A stretch of 64,000 nucleotides of DNA from assembly GCA_030583925.1 (NCBI GenBank), contig CP129482.1, positions 1,364,001 through 1,428,000 of the forward strand. Reading direction: 5' to 3'. Below the pieces are notes generated by a model. The model was given only the letters and a program-made list of their open reading frames with translations, was not told where the DNA came from and did no database searches. Each line of letters starts with the position of its first letter. Within the stretch, counting starts at the first letter, position 1. A program made the translations under genes and the position numbers. Shown here piece by piece: positions 24,851-33,567 of this stretch. The DNA comes from Anaerolineales bacterium (GTDB lineage: Bacteria > Chloroflexota > Anaerolineae > Anaerolineales > Villigracilaceae).

Positions 24851-25240
24851 ATGAAAGAATTTCGTAATCCCCAAAACGTGCACGCCCCGCTCGGCGGGTA
24901 TTCCCATCATGTTGAGATTACAGGCAACGAACGCCTGCTGGTCTTATCGGGTCAGGTTGGAGTGCGAGAGGATGGAACAGTCCCCGACGACGCGCTCGAA
25001 CAACTGGAAGTCGCTTTCGAGAACATCCTCCGCAACCTGCAAGCCGCGAACATGGACTCGAACGACATCGTCAAATTGACCTATTACGTGGTCGGCGAAA
25101 TGGATGTTGCAAAGCGTCGCGCGCTGATCGCCTCGAAGTTGCAAGGTCACAAGCCATGCAGTACCTTCTTATACGTCGCGGGGCTCGCCAGCCCACAATA
25201 CAAAGTGGAAGTGGAAGCCTTGGCGTCTCACTCTGATTGA
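24851..25240 (+). CDS. RidA/YjgF-family protein
   Basis: 129 residues, the standard RidA length. 'LVLSGQVGVREDGTVPDDAL', 'QLEVAFENILRNLQAANMDS', 'DIVKLTYYVVGEMDVAKRRA' and 'PCSTFLYVAGLASPQYKVEV' follow the family pattern. The catalytic Arg of true RidA enamine deaminases ('R-x-C/A near 105') is not obvious: the equivalent stretch reads 'GHKPCSTFLY', so deamination of 2-aminoacrylate is not assured. AAGGAG precedes the ATG. No operon partner. Confidence 0.88.
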   Translation: MKEFRNPQNVHAPLGGYSHHVEITGNERLLVLSGQVGVREDGTVPDDALEQLEVAFENILRNLQAANMDSNDIVKLTYYVVGEMDVAKRRALIASKLQGHKPCSTFLYVAGLASPQYKVEVEALASHSD

Positions 25241-25270
25241 AATTGATCCCTTGCAGCTAAGGCAATTTTT

Positions 25271-25337
25271 GCCACGGATTCACACGGATTTTCACTGATT
25301 TGTTTAAATTTCCGTGTAAATCCATGATATCTGTGGC
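25271..25337. repeat. GCCACGGATTCACACGG / CCGTGTAAATCCATGA...GTGGC palindrome
   Basis: Left arm GCCACGGATTCACACGGATT, right arm ends in TCTGTGGC. It lies in the gap between convergent genes and may serve as a two-way transcription end. Confidence 0.65.
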
Positions 25338-25384
25338 TGAGGTTTTAGATGTTCCCTCGTGTAGAGCTGATTTGTCAAGAAAAA

Positions 25385-25783
25385 TTAAATTGACGCCGCC
25401 AGATTTTGAAGAACATCCATCGCATGGACTGCGTCTTTTGTGGGGACGAAGATGTGATCGTGGTGAAATGCCGCGACCACGTTGCAGCTGATGTTTGCGT
25501 TCGCTAGGGCAGTGGAAAAAGCCGCGGTCAGCCCGACAGCCTCAAGGGAGGAATGAACCGTGAGCGTGATCCAGCTAAAAGTGGATGAGTAGGAAATCTT
25601 CGCCGCATCCGCTTGAGTCTTCGATAGGATCGCGGTCACGCCTTCTTTTTCGTGGAAGATGCAGATGGGGTTGAGCGCTAACGCGGGTTGCAGTGAGTCG
25701 AATGTGCAAAATACAAACTCGCCCTGATTCAACTCAGGGCGCATCGTGCGGATTAATTTTGTGAGATCGGTTTCGCCGTTCAA
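25385..25783 (-). CDS. ACT domain-containing protein (COG3602/DUF2241 type)
   Basis: 132 residues. Two ACT-like halves are seen: 'YVFCTFDSLQPALALN'-like first part ('GEFVFCTFDSLQPALAL', 'ICIFHEKEGVTAILSKTQAD') and 'WITLTVHSSLEAVGLTAAFS' with 'NANISCNVVAAFHHDHIFVP'. Such proteins bind amino acids and may regulate enzymes. The start is TTG at 25783, overlapping the previous gene's stop (TTGA), with AAGG about 9 bases upstream. Last gene of a four-gene overlapping operon (27369 to 25385). Confidence 0.88.
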   Translation of the reverse strand: MNGETDLTKLIRTMRPELNQGEFVFCTFDSLQPALALNPICIFHEKEGVTAILSKTQADAAKISYSSTFSWITLTVHSSLEAVGLTAAFSTALANANISCNVVAAFHHDHIFVPTKDAVHAMDVLQNLAASI

Positions 25784-26172
25784 GCGAATAACCCTTCGAG
25801 TTCATCGAAATATTTTGGTCGCCCGTCGGCGTTTAACGATGCGATAAAAACTTTTGCTTTCATCACGGGTTTTTGGTCAGGTTTGCGGAATATCTCCTGC
25901 GTCATACAGAACCGCAGTTTGGATAGCCGCTCAAGCGATGCGGTCACGATGAACGTATCGCCGCTTCGGAGGGGGAGGAGATAATCGGCTTCGACGCGGA
26001 TCACCACAAGGTGGATTCCTTTTTGAGTCAGGTTGTGAAAATTACCCCCCTTCGCCTGAATGAATTTGTGCCGCGCGTGTTCGAGATAGTTCAAATAGAC
26101 GGCGTTGTTGACAATGCCTTCGATGTCGCATTCGTAGTCGCGCACTTCCATTTCGACGCTGAAATCAGTCAA
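25780..26172 (-). CDS. Acyl-CoA thioesterase (4HBT hotdog, YbgC-like)
   Basis: 130 residues. The active-site segment 'EVRDYECDIEGIVNNAVYLN' is typical of 4HBT thioesterases (Asp/Glu general base in the E-C-D region), followed by 'LVVIRVEADYLLPLRSGDTF'. The start is placed at TTG 26172, because AAGGA lies 8 bases upstream and because it overlaps the previous stop; the first ATG is seven codons later (26151). The longer frame to 26355 is inside the upstream gene. Product is likely cytosolic. Confidence 0.88.
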   Translation of the reverse strand: MTDFSVEMEVRDYECDIEGIVNNAVYLNYLEHARHKFIQAKGGNFHNLTQKGIHLVVIRVEADYLLPLRSGDTFIVTASLERLSKLRFCMTQEIFRKPDQKPVMKAKVFIASLNADGRPKYFDELEGLFA

Positions 26173-26965
26173 GATTGTTATCCTTGATGTAGGCGGGCAT
26201 TTCACGCGCCACAAATTTGATATACGTCCGTGTGATTCGCAGGCAGGTCCACAACGCAAGCATGGAGACTGCCAAGCCTCCCACGCCGATCCACGTGACG
26301 ATAGGATTCGATTCACGAAGCGCGAGGGATGCAATTGTGATAATTGAAATCGCAAGGAGCAAATAATATGGACCGCTAGCCGTGGCGATTTTTTGGTTGG
26401 CGGTTTTTAGTTGCGTCCTGCGGGTCGAGTCATTTGCCGATAGTTCATCCGTTTTGATGGGTCTTAATCTGTCCTCCAGCCAAGCGCTGAGGATGAATAC
26501 AACAAGGTTCAGCCCAACGGCAACAAACATCCATGTTTCGCCAGACGATTGGTAGATCGCAATTCCCATCGTGGCGGGGAGCCCGAGCACCGCTAGCTCG
26601 CGGCTGGTGCGGATGCGGCTCTTCAACGAGTTCATCCAATCCAACCGCCCGTCGTCCGCTTGCCTGAGCCTGTATTCGAGGTTGCTTTGCGGAAACGGAT
26701 CGTTCCCTTTGAATTTTTTGTGCGTGTTCAGGTAATCGTCCGCTTGGCGCAGGCGCAGGCTGTGTTCCATCGGGCTGATGAGCGCGTCGGCAAGTTTGTC
26801 GAAGATGACGCCGAGCAGATACGCCAGCCCGAGAAATCCGATCAACGCTTCGCTTTGCAGGAGGTCGAGGCTGAGTTTTGACCCTCCAAAAAACGGCAGG
26901 ACGAACGCGCACAAGGCGAGGATGCCCGCGAGAACGAGTTCAATGCTGACTTGTGCAGTGTTCAT
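26165..26965 (-). CDS. Integral membrane protein of unknown function
   Basis: 266 residues with about six membrane helices in three pairs ('LVLAGILALCAFVLPFF', 'ALIGFLGLAYLLGVIFDKLA', 'LAVLGLPATMGIAIYQ', 'MFVAVGLNLVVFILSAWLED', 'YYLLLAISIITIASLAL', 'WIGVGGLAVSMLALWTCLRI'). A cytosolic loop between pairs 1 and 2 holds repeated 'RLRQADD' motifs (twice, near 72 and 100). No family recognised. The start overlaps the Nudix stop by 4 bases. Confidence 0.72.
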   Translation of the reverse strand: MNTAQVSIELVLAGILALCAFVLPFFGGSKLSLDLLQSEALIGFLGLAYLLGVIFDKLADALISPMEHSLRLRQADDYLNTHKKFKGNDPFPQSNLEYRLRQADDGRLDWMNSLKSRIRTSRELAVLGLPATMGIAIYQSSGETWMFVAVGLNLVVFILSAWLEDRLRPIKTDELSANDSTRRTQLKTANQKIATASGPYYLLLAISIITIASLALRESNPIVTWIGVGGLAVSMLALWTCLRITRTYIKFVAREMPAYIKDNNLD

Positions 26966-27369
26966 GTCATGCTCCTCATGGAACTCAAGGCTTCGGTGAA
27001 AGCCTTTTTGGAATCGTCAAACGACAAAGTCTCGAGAACCTTCTTCGCGCTCATCCATCGGAGGATTCGATTTTCATCCGACTTGGCGCTTCCGATCAGG
27101 CGGACGATGAAATATTGGATGTTTATGCGTTTATTGTCTTTCATGAACGATTGCCGCGTCAACGGTTTGATGATCTTACCCAGATAGCCTGTCTCTTCGC
27201 GCAGTTCGCGCAGCGCGGCGTCTTGCGGGGTGGCGTCTTTGGCGGATTCGATATGCCCCTTCGGAAAAACCCAATGGTTGCGTTTCTTTGACGAGATAAC
27301 CAGATAGCGATCTCTTTTCTTGTCCGTTCGGACGACGACACAGCCAGCGTGAGTGAGTTTGTTTTTCAT
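26962..27369 (-). CDS. NUDIX hydrolase
   Basis: 135 residues from ATG 27369 with GGAG before it. The Nudix box reads 'GHIESAKDATPQDAALRELR' then 'EETGYLG', where the loop between Gly and the REL core is two residues longer than the standard GX5EX7REUXEEXGU; the catalytic 'REETG' is intact. The preceding 'HWVFPKGHIE' and the overall size resemble diadenosine polyphosphate or mRNA-decapping type hydrolases. First gene of the 27369-25385 operon. Confidence 0.93.
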   Translation of the reverse strand: MKNKLTHAGCVVVRTDKKRDRYLVISSKKRNHWVFPKGHIESAKDATPQDAALRELREETGYLGKIIKPLTRQSFMKDNKRINIQYFIVRLIGSAKSDENRILRWMSAKKVLETLSFDDSKKAFTEALSSMRSMT

Positions 27370-27518
27370 GGTTTCTCCAGTATAACGCGGCAACTTGTAA
27401 TAAGTCGTTGCGAAAATTTGGCAATTGTTCGAAGAAATATGCCGTTGGGCGGCGGGTAATGTGAAAATTTCGCAGTTGCTTTGAGCTACTCAAGTTGGGC
27501 GAAGTTGAATAGCCTTGT

Positions 27519-27893
27519 TTAAATTTTTTCTACCCATGCTGCCCGCCATTTGGGCGCTTCGTATGACTCGGGCCAGAATTCGACTTGTTTCCATATCTTT
27601 CCGTCGCGGATCGTAGAAAAGGTGATGGCGCGATCCTGCCGATTGCCATCGGTAACTGAGACATCTGTCACAACCAATTCGTTTTCGGCTATGACGGCAT
27701 TTATTGTGAATTCCCATTTGCCATTGGCAGGGAAGTGCGTGTTGATTAATGCAAAATTGTTTCGTCCGCGAATTATTTCTCCTGATTGGGGCCATTCAAG
27801 CGTAAATTCATCGTGCAAGAGTTGTGCGGCAGCATAGAAATCATTGGTTGCCATAGTCGCCCAGAAGTTTTCTACAATTTGTTTGTTGTTCAT
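27519..27893 (-). CDS. SnoaL/NTF2-like protein
   Basis: 124 residues from ATG 27893, with GAGGAA upstream; the in-frame extension to 28223 is inside the methyltransferase gene. 'NKQIVENFWATMATNDFYAA', 'EWPQSGEIIRGRNNFA', 'VSVTDGNRQDRAITFSTIRD' and 'GKIWKQVEFWPE' fit the cone-shaped NTF2 fold used by SnoaL cyclases and by many small lipophile-binding proteins. The start overlaps the upstream stop (ATGA at 27890-27893). Enzymatic role unknown. Confidence 0.87.
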   Translation of the reverse strand: MNNKQIVENFWATMATNDFYAAAQLLHDEFTLEWPQSGEIIRGRNNFALINTHFPANGKWEFTINAVIAENELVVTDVSVTDGNRQDRAITFSTIRDGKIWKQVEFWPESYEAPKWRAAWVEKI

Positions 27894-28870
27894 AGTTTCC
27901 TCTTTATTTTTAGTATGGCGATCTTCGTTGAGTGGTTGAACGGCGTGGGGTCGGTAATCGGCTTGTTGACGATGTTGTATCCGACGAAACTCTGCGGCAC
28001 AGGAATCAACTCTTGGATTTTCATGCAACCGTCTTCGCAGAGTTTCTCCAGCGTGTGCAAGAATTCCTGTCCGCTGACGAACAGCGCGTTGTTGATTGCG
28101 ATCAATGTTCCGCCATCGTTGACGAGCGGGCGCACTTTGTTGATCAGCCGCGCGCTTTCGTTGACCTGATCCACGCGCCCTCTCGATGTGGACGAGAAAA
28201 ATGGCGGGTCGAGAATCACACAATCGAAGAGTTGTTTTGCATGTTTGAAGCGGCTCACGGCGGGAAAGAAATCTTGCGCGACGAAATCCTTGGGGTCTAC
28301 TTCAAACCCGTTCAACGCGTAGGACTGCTTCGCCAAATCGAGGAATCGGCGGTTGCGGTCCACTTGCACAACCCGAGTCGCTCCGCCCGCCAGCGCGGCG
28401 ACGCCGAAACTGCCCGTGTAAGCGAACGTGTTCAACACGGATTTGCCCCTCATGTTTTCGATGAGCCATTTGCGCAGGTTGCTCGTGTCGAGATAAAAAC
28501 TTGCATCGCGGTTCATCGTGAGGTCGAGCGCGTACCAGACGCCGTGCTCTTTGACCTTTGCATCGGGCGAATCGCCGAAAAGCAGTTTGCCGCGTTTGTC
28601 TTCTTGCGCGGTTCCGTTTCTTGTTTTGAGGATTCCAGCGCGTAGCCAATTGAGGTTAGATCGTAAATAGCCAATTGTTTCATCAATCAAAGATTGAAGT
28701 TGCGTTGGGTCATCGGCGTAATTGTTGATCAACAATGTCCGCCCGTAAACATCGAGCGAAAGATTCGAGTCGCCTTCGCTGAATCCGTTGAAGAGGCGGA
28801 AGGCGGATTCGTGATTCGAATCCAAATCCGATTGACGCGCGGCGAGGGCGAGGCTGAGGCGGGAGTCCAT
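27890..28870 (-). CDS. Class I SAM-dependent rRNA-type methyltransferase (RlmI/COG1092-like)
   Basis: 326 residues. 'LNTFAYTGSFGVAALAGGAT' is motif I, 'VVQVDRNRRFLDLAKQSYAL' motif II, and 'DCVILDPPFFSSTSRGR' the DPPF/Y motif IV of the RlmI/RlmK class that methylates cytosine C5 or guanine in 23S rRNA. The N-terminus lacks a PUA domain but has the central EEHD-like part ('RNGTAQEDKRGKLLFGDSPD'). TATAAT (28877-28882) ends 7 bases before the ATG without a ribosome site, indicating a leaderless mRNA. Confidence 0.88.
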   Translation of the reverse strand: MDSRLSLALAARQSDLDSNHESAFRLFNGFSEGDSNLSLDVYGRTLLINNYADDPTQLQSLIDETIGYLRSNLNWLRAGILKTRNGTAQEDKRGKLLFGDSPDAKVKEHGVWYALDLTMNRDASFYLDTSNLRKWLIENMRGKSVLNTFAYTGSFGVAALAGGATRVVQVDRNRRFLDLAKQSYALNGFEVDPKDFVAQDFFPAVSRFKHAKQLFDCVILDPPFFSSTSRGRVDQVNESARLINKVRPLVNDGGTLIAINNALFVSGQEFLHTLEKLCEDGCMKIQELIPVPQSFVGYNIVNKPITDPTPFNHSTKIAILKIKRKL

Positions 28871-28876
28871 GCGTCC

Positions 28877-28882
28877 ATTATA
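28877..28882 (-). promoter_or_regulatory. -10 box of a leaderless transcript
   Basis: TATAAT on the minus strand followed by GGACGC and the ATG of the methyltransferase. Confidence 0.65.
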
Positions 28883-28911
28883 CGAGTCAGCCGTCCCGTC
28901 GAAAAGAAGCG

Positions 28912-29121
28912 TTAAATTTTCCGAATGTTTTTTGGGTTCAGCACAGAGATCAATCGCGGCGCGCTTTCGGTCGTCTCATCCAATTGCACCCAGATAAAAC
29001 TTCGATGCTTGGAGTACGGTTCGATGCGCACGACCGCGCCATCGAACCAACCCTCGCTCTTCCAGAAATCCGATTTGAGGAAGACCTGCACTCGGTCGCC
29101 GATTTTGATCTCGTCAGCCAT
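28912..29121 (-). CDS. Small SH3/KOW-like hypothetical protein
   Basis: 69 residues from ATG 29121. The sequence is beta-rich: 'EIKIGDRVQVFLKSDFWKSE', 'GWFDGAVVRIEPYSKHRSFI', 'WVQLDETTESAPRLISVLNP'. This looks like a small SH3-like barrel, as in KOW/Tudor-type domains. The start overlaps the end of the upstream small membrane protein gene by 8 bases. Function unknown. Confidence 0.7.
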   Translation of the reverse strand: MADEIKIGDRVQVFLKSDFWKSEGWFDGAVVRIEPYSKHRSFIWVQLDETTESAPRLISVLNPKNIRKI

Positions 29122-29296
29122 TTCGTTTTGCGATGAAATACAGCGCGGCGCCGATAACCATCGCAATGCCGCCATTGATCGCCCACTGCGGATCGCCTGT
29201 CATAAAACTGCCGGGCAGGAGATTGATTCCCTGTAGGAAAAAGATCAAGCCAGCAAGGAAGACCACCACACCTAAAATGCTCATCATGGATTTCAT
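29114..29296 (-). CDS. Small two-helix membrane protein
   Basis: 60 residues from ATG 29296, supported by AAGGA seven bases upstream. Two membrane helices: 'ILGVVVFLAGLIFFLQGINL' and 'AINGGIAMVIGAALYFIA', joined by a short loop 'PGSFMTGDPQW'. The arrangement resembles small conserved membrane proteins of unknown function found widely in bacteria. It lies 20 bases after the stop of the large membrane protein gene. Confidence 0.75.
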   Translation of the reverse strand: MKSMMSILGVVVFLAGLIFFLQGINLLPGSFMTGDPQWAINGGIAMVIGAALYFIAKRNG

Positions 29297-29315
29297 AATT
29301 TCCTTTCGTAATTCA

Positions 29316-31307
29316 TTACTCTGAACATCCCAAATACTCATTTGTTTCTTTCAGATAATTTTGTTGTTGCTCGCTTGGCGGCGTTTCCGCGACTAAATTT
29401 TTCCAAGTCGGACAAAGGATGAAATACATCGCCTTCGTTGTCTTATTGGACATTCGAGTCAAGTCGAATGCCGTTTTCCAATTGCCGGTGTGCGCGAACC
29501 CCTCGATGAATGGAATAAACTCGAATCCGTTGCGCGGACGAAAGCCTTGACCTTTCGCTTCTTCCCAATAGCGGACGACTTGATCCCACTTGTTGTATTG
29601 CCGTGCAAGATCTGCCTTCTCGTAGAAATAACACCAATGACTTGTGTCTTCATCCACCACTTGCTCGAAGATCTTCGTGTCTGCTTGAACATCAAGAATA
29701 GGCGATAAGGTGGCGTTGCTTAGAGCGGCTCTCATGCTCGCAGGTAAATATTTGTAATTGCTATCTTCTGGTCTATGCACCCATAGGCATTGATCGTTCT
29801 CTGGTTCGAAGGTGAGATAGATCGCATCGCTGGCGCTTCCTAGGAATTCCATGCTGATTTTTGAGCCTTGCAACGCCTCGTCGTTTGCGATTGCGGTAGC
29901 GGTTTTTGGATTGGATAGGGTAAACAGCCAATAAGCTATATTCCCTGCTGGTTTGGTTTCGTAGATTGTGTTTATCGCCATGCTGGTTGGATAATCGCCC
30001 ATGTATGCCAGGAATTCTTCACTGGAGATCAGCGCGGTACCCGGCTCGATGGAGGGCGCGCGCCAGATTAATTGTTGGTAAAACCGTTCCTGTTTTTCCC
30101 AAGCGGTTTTGAAATTGAACATATTGGCATTGTGGTGGGCGATGGTCAGTCCCAGCAAAATGGAAAGGAAGGTTCGCCGTATTTTCGGGGAGGTGATTAC
30201 TAGATTGATCATTTCGGAAACGATCAACGCAAGACCCAGTAATGCCGGGAGCGAGAAGCGGCTGTTCCATGGCGGGAGTTTATTATTCATAATATAGCCG
30301 ATCGAATAAGCGGGAATCATACCCGCCGCAACGATCAACGCAGCCGCGAGGAACACTCTTGCTCTGACGTATTTCTCTTCGGAGAGGAAATGGTTCTTGG
30401 CGAGAACATAAAACGCCGCTCCCCCGACCAAACAACTTGCCGCGATAAACAGATTTCGGATAGGACCGATGACGAACAAGCTGGGTTCGATCAAATTTGC
30501 CCACGAACTTGCCAGCATAAGAATCAGATCGGCGATAAGATACTGGAAGACTGAGGAGATTACCGCGCCCGAATCCGAAAACATATTGAGCGGGTTATTT
30601 CGGATGTCAAAACTGGCAAGTATGAAACTGCGCCACAGCACGAAAAAAGCCAGCATGATCAGATAAGGCAGCCAAATCAGCGCGGTTTTTCCGAGTTGCG
30701 AGCCTGCTTTCCGACTAGGTCGGCGCGAAACGAATACCCAAATTACGATCCCGCGCAGAAGTTCCAGTCCGACGAAGTATTCGACGGTGAAGAGGTGCGC
30801 GAGCGTAAGGATCACTGCTGGAAATGTGTACCAGAGATACCTTTCAGGTCGTTCGACAGCCGCGATGGTGCACAAGAAAGAAAGTCCAAGTAGGAAATAT
30901 GCAACGTAATGCTGTGCAAAGGATATCGAAAGCGGTTGCAATGTAAAAAATGGATACAACAGGAAGATGATCGCTGTCGTTAGATTGACGTTTCGGCGTT
31001 CGGGCCATAGTCGATTCAAGATGAAGAATGCTGTGATTGCCGTCAGAATTCGGAACGTAATCGCGAACGCCTGCCAAAGCGCGGGATCAAAGTTGAAAAG
31101 GCTGAACCCTAGTGAATAGACCCACACGCCGCCTGGTCGTCCATCAATAGTCATTAACTCCATCAACCCCTCAGTCCCCTTCATGCTGTAATAAAAAACA
31201 AAATTCCAATCGTCTTGAAAGAATCCCAAGAATGGAATTTGTAAACCGTATGCCATGATTCCCGCAAGCAGGATCAGGGTAATCTCGAACTTTGCCGACT
31301 TGGTCAT
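29316..31307 (-). CDS. Large polytopic membrane protein, possible GT-C glycosyltransferase
   Basis: 663 residues. About eleven membrane helices fill 1-400, then a soluble C-terminal part of ~250 residues. 'FLGFFQDDWNFVFYYSMKGT' in the first outer loop carries the Asp-Asp pair typical of the GT-C fold that uses polyprenyl-phosphate sugars; later 'GRPGGVWVYSLGFSLFNFDP' follows. The C-terminal half shows a TPR-like helix pair near 'ADLARQYNKWDQVVRYWEEA'. No precise family recognised. TATAAT (31315-31320) ends 8 bases before the ATG. Confidence 0.7.
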   Translation of the reverse strand: MTKSAKFEITLILLAGIMAYGLQIPFLGFFQDDWNFVFYYSMKGTEGLMELMTIDGRPGGVWVYSLGFSLFNFDPALWQAFAITFRILTAITAFFILNRLWPERRNVNLTTAIIFLLYPFFTLQPLSISFAQHYVAYFLLGLSFLCTIAAVERPERYLWYTFPAVILTLAHLFTVEYFVGLELLRGIVIWVFVSRRPSRKAGSQLGKTALIWLPYLIMLAFFVLWRSFILASFDIRNNPLNMFSDSGAVISSVFQYLIADLILMLASSWANLIEPSLFVIGPIRNLFIAASCLVGGAAFYVLAKNHFLSEEKYVRARVFLAAALIVAAGMIPAYSIGYIMNNKLPPWNSRFSLPALLGLALIVSEMINLVITSPKIRRTFLSILLGLTIAHHNANMFNFKTAWEKQERFYQQLIWRAPSIEPGTALISSEEFLAYMGDYPTSMAINTIYETKPAGNIAYWLFTLSNPKTATAIANDEALQGSKISMEFLGSASDAIYLTFEPENDQCLWVHRPEDSNYKYLPASMRAALSNATLSPILDVQADTKIFEQVVDEDTSHWCYFYEKADLARQYNKWDQVVRYWEEAKGQGFRPRNGFEFIPFIEGFAHTGNWKTAFDLTRMSNKTTKAMYFILCPTWKNLVAETPPSEQQQNYLKETNEYLGCSE

Positions 31308-31314
31308 TAACGAA

Positions 31315-31320
31315 ATTATA
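31315..31320 (-). promoter_or_regulatory. -10 box of a leaderless transcript
   Basis: TATAAT on the minus strand, seven bases before the ATG of the large membrane protein gene. Confidence 0.6.
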
Positions 31321-31349
31321 CCCTTGGGATTGAACGCTTACGCCTCTTT

Positions 31350-31404
31350 CGCAGGGACGGCTGACCCAGTTTCCCCAAGCGGATTCGACTCGTCGGCATT
31401 TCGC
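31350..31404. repeat. Dispersed repeat, copy C (intergenic)
   Basis: CGCAGGGACGGCTGACCCAG then TTTCC, an extra segment of about 14 bases, and CTCGTCGGCATTTCGCGG. Related to copies A (21699) and B (24511). It overlaps the uvrB promoter. Confidence 0.6.
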
Positions 31405-31412
31405 GGTACAAT
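31384..31412 (+). promoter_or_regulatory. uvrB promoter
   Basis: TTCGAC (31384-31389), 17-base spacer, TACAAT (31407-31412). It is followed directly by a LexA-type box. Confidence 0.6.
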
Positions 31413-31415
31413 ATA

Positions 31416-31427
31416 GAACGTACGTTC
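31416..31427 (+). promoter_or_regulatory. LexA/SOS box upstream of uvrB
   Basis: GAACGTACGTTC is a perfect 12-base palindrome that fits the Gram-positive type LexA consensus GAAC-N4-GTTC. It lies 3 bases after the -10 box, where a bound repressor would block RNA polymerase. Confidence 0.75.
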
Positions 31428-31434
31428 ACAGAAC

Positions 31435-31485
31435 GTCCCGCAGGTTTTCTGCCAAAACGCAGACAATCCGATTAACCTGCGGGAC
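31435..31485. repeat. GTCCCGCAGGTT / AACCTGCGGGAC palindrome, second copy
   Basis: Same arms as at 21152-21202. It occupies the uvrB leader and ends 12 bases before the start codon. Confidence 0.92.
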
Positions 31486-31496
31486 GATAAAGAGAC

Positions 31497-33533
31497 ATGA
31501 ACTTCAAACTCCAAGCGCCATTTCAACCCATGGGCGACCAGCCCGAAGCCATCCGCGGACTCGTGGACGGCGTGAACAAAGGCATGAAGCATCAAGTGTT
31601 GCTCGGCGCCACTGGCACGGGCAAGACGTTTACCATCGCGTCTGTGATTCAGGAAGTGCAAAAGCCCGCGCTGATCATGGCGCACAACAAGACGCTCGCG
31701 GCGCAGTTGTATGCCGAGTTCAAAGAATTCTTCCCTGAGAACGCGGTGTCGTATTTTGTTTCGTACTACGATTATTACCAGCCTGAGGCGTACGTGCCGC
31801 GGCACGACTTGTACATCGAGAAGGAAACGCAGATTAACGAGGAGATCGAACGCCTGCGGCTCGCGGCAACGACTGCGTTAATCTCACGGCGCGACGTGAT
31901 CATCGTCGCTTCGGTTTCGTGCATTTATGGTTTGGGCAATCCCGAAGAATTCGGCAAAGGGACGGTGACCCTCAAAGTGGGTGAGATGTACCGCCGCAAC
32001 GCGTTGCTTCGTCAGTTGATCGAATCGCAATACCAGCGCAACGACATGGATTTGAAGACGGGAACCTTCCGTGTGCGCGGCGACACGCTGGAGATCATCC
32101 CCGCGTACGAAGATAAAAAAGGATTCCGCATTGCTTTCTTTGGTGATGAGGTCGAGCGCATCATGCAGTTCAACCCTGTGACGGGTGAAGTGTACGATGA
32201 GCCAAACGAAGCCTCGATCTACCCTGCCAAGCAATATCTCACTGCCGCCGACAAAATGAAAGACGCCATCGCCGACATCGAAGCGGAGCTGGAAGATCGG
32301 TTGAAATTCTTCAAAGAGACAGGCAAACACCTCGAAGCGCAGAGACTCGAGCAACGCGCCCGCTACGATCTGGAAATGTTGAAAGAGGTCGGATATTGTT
32401 CGGGCGTCGAGAATTACTCACGCCATTTAGACCGCCGCGCGCCTGGCACGCATCCGTGGACGATGATTGATTTCCTGCCGAGCGATTACCTGCTCGTGAT
32501 TGACGAGAGCCACATGACCGTGCCGCAAATACGCGGCATGTACAACGGCGACCGCGCCCGCAAAGAGACACTCGTCGAATATGGTTTCCGTTTGCCGAGC
32601 GCAGTGGATAACCGCCCGCTGAAGTTTGAGGAGTTCGAAGAAGTGATGGGTAACACGATCTACACCTCCGCCACGCCTGGACCGTACGAGTTGCAACACG
32701 CGGAGCAAGTCGTCGAGCAGATCATCCGCCCGACGGGACTCGTTGACCCCGAAGTCGAAGTGCGTCCCACCAGAGGGCAGGTGGACGATCTCATTGGCGA
32801 GATCAGGCAGAGGGTCGAACGAGGCGAGCGCGTGTTGGTCACAACGCTGACGAAGCGGATGTCCGAAGATTTGTCGGAGTATTTGCAAGAGTTGGGGATG
32901 AAAGTCCATTATCTGCACTCGGAGGTGGAGACGCTCGAACGCGTGGGCATCCTGCGCGACCTGCGTTTGGGCGTGTTCGATGTGTTGGTGGGAATCAATT
33001 TGTTGCGCGAAGGTTTGGATTTGCCCGAAGTGTCGCTCGTCGGAATCTTGGACGCGGACAAAGAAGGCTTCCTGCGTTCAGAGACCGCGTTGATTCAAAC
33101 CATCGGTCGCGCGGCGCGGCATGTGAATGGACGAGTCATCATGTACGCCGACAAGATGACCGACTCGATGAAGCGCGCCATTGACGAAACGAATCGCCGC
33201 CGCACGAAGCAATTGAAATATAACGAAGAGAACGGCATCGTGCCGATCAGCATCCACAAAGCCATCCACGACCTGACCGAAGAATTTTCGCAGAAGGCTG
33301 TCAGTGAAATGCGCGGCGAATATAAAACAAAATCTGCAGGCGACCTGCCGCGCAATGAATTGAAGCAGATCATCCACGAGATGGAAAAGCAGATGAAAGA
33401 AGCGGCGAAGAATCTCGAATTCGAGCGCGCCGCCGCGTTGCGGGATGAGTTGTTTGACCTGAAAAGTTTACTTGCCGAGGATGAGGGCTTGAAGCCGTGG
33501 GAACGGATTAAGTTGATGGCTGGCGAAGAATGA
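31497..33533 (+). CDS. uvrB: Excinuclease ABC subunit B
   Basis: 678 residues. Walker A '[20 protein letters not shown]', the beta-hairpin region '[20 protein letters not shown]', helicase motif II 'VIDESHMT', '[14 protein letters not shown]', motif VI '[20 protein letters not shown]', and a C-terminal UVR domain (~638-673) that binds UvrC ('[20 protein letters not shown]'). UvrB receives damage from UvrA and prepares incision by UvrC in nucleotide excision repair. Expression is probably SOS-controlled through the LexA-type palindrome at 31416-31427. Confidence 0.98.
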   Translation: MNFKLQAPFQPMGDQPEAIRGLVDGVNKGMKHQVLLGATGTGKTFTIASVIQEVQKPALIMAHNKTLAAQLYAEFKEFFPENAVSYFVSYYDYYQPEAYVPRHDLYIEKETQINEEIERLRLAATTALISRRDVIIVASVSCIYGLGNPEEFGKGTVTLKVGEMYRRNALLRQLIESQYQRNDMDLKTGTFRVRGDTLEIIPAYEDKKGFRIAFFGDEVERIMQFNPVTGEVYDEPNEASIYPAKQYLTAADKMKDAIADIEAELEDRLKFFKETGKHLEAQRLEQRARYDLEMLKEVGYCSGVENYSRHLDRRAPGTHPWTMIDFLPSDYLLVIDESHMTVPQIRGMYNGDRARKETLVEYGFRLPSAVDNRPLKFEEFEEVMGNTIYTSATPGPYELQHAEQVVEQIIRPTGLVDPEVEVRPTRGQVDDLIGEIRQRVERGERVLVTTLTKRMSEDLSEYLQELGMKVHYLHSEVETLERVGILRDLRLGVFDVLVGINLLREGLDLPEVSLVGILDADKEGFLRSETALIQTIGRAARHVNGRVIMYADKMTDSMKRAIDETNRRRTKQLKYNEENGIVPISIHKAIHDLTEEFSQKAVSEMRGEYKTKSAGDLPRNELKQIIHEMEKQMKEAAKNLEFERAAALRDELFDLKSLLAEDEGLKPWERIKLMAGEE

Positions 33534-33536
33534 AAA

Positions 33537-33567
33537 ACTTGGAGGTTGTGAAGACCTCCGAGTTTTT
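33537..33567. terminator. Terminator after uvrB
   Basis: ACTTGGAGGT and ACCTCCGAGT form a 10-bp stem (one G-U pair) with loop TGTGAAG, followed by TTTTTATA on the plus strand. The convergent nitroreductase gene stops at 33566, so it may serve both strands. Confidence 0.85.

Noticed and set aside
22564..25240. Thioesterase and RidA-like gene as members of the microcompartment
   Set aside because: Neither carries a targeting helix; the RidA-like gene is also separated by two unrelated genes.
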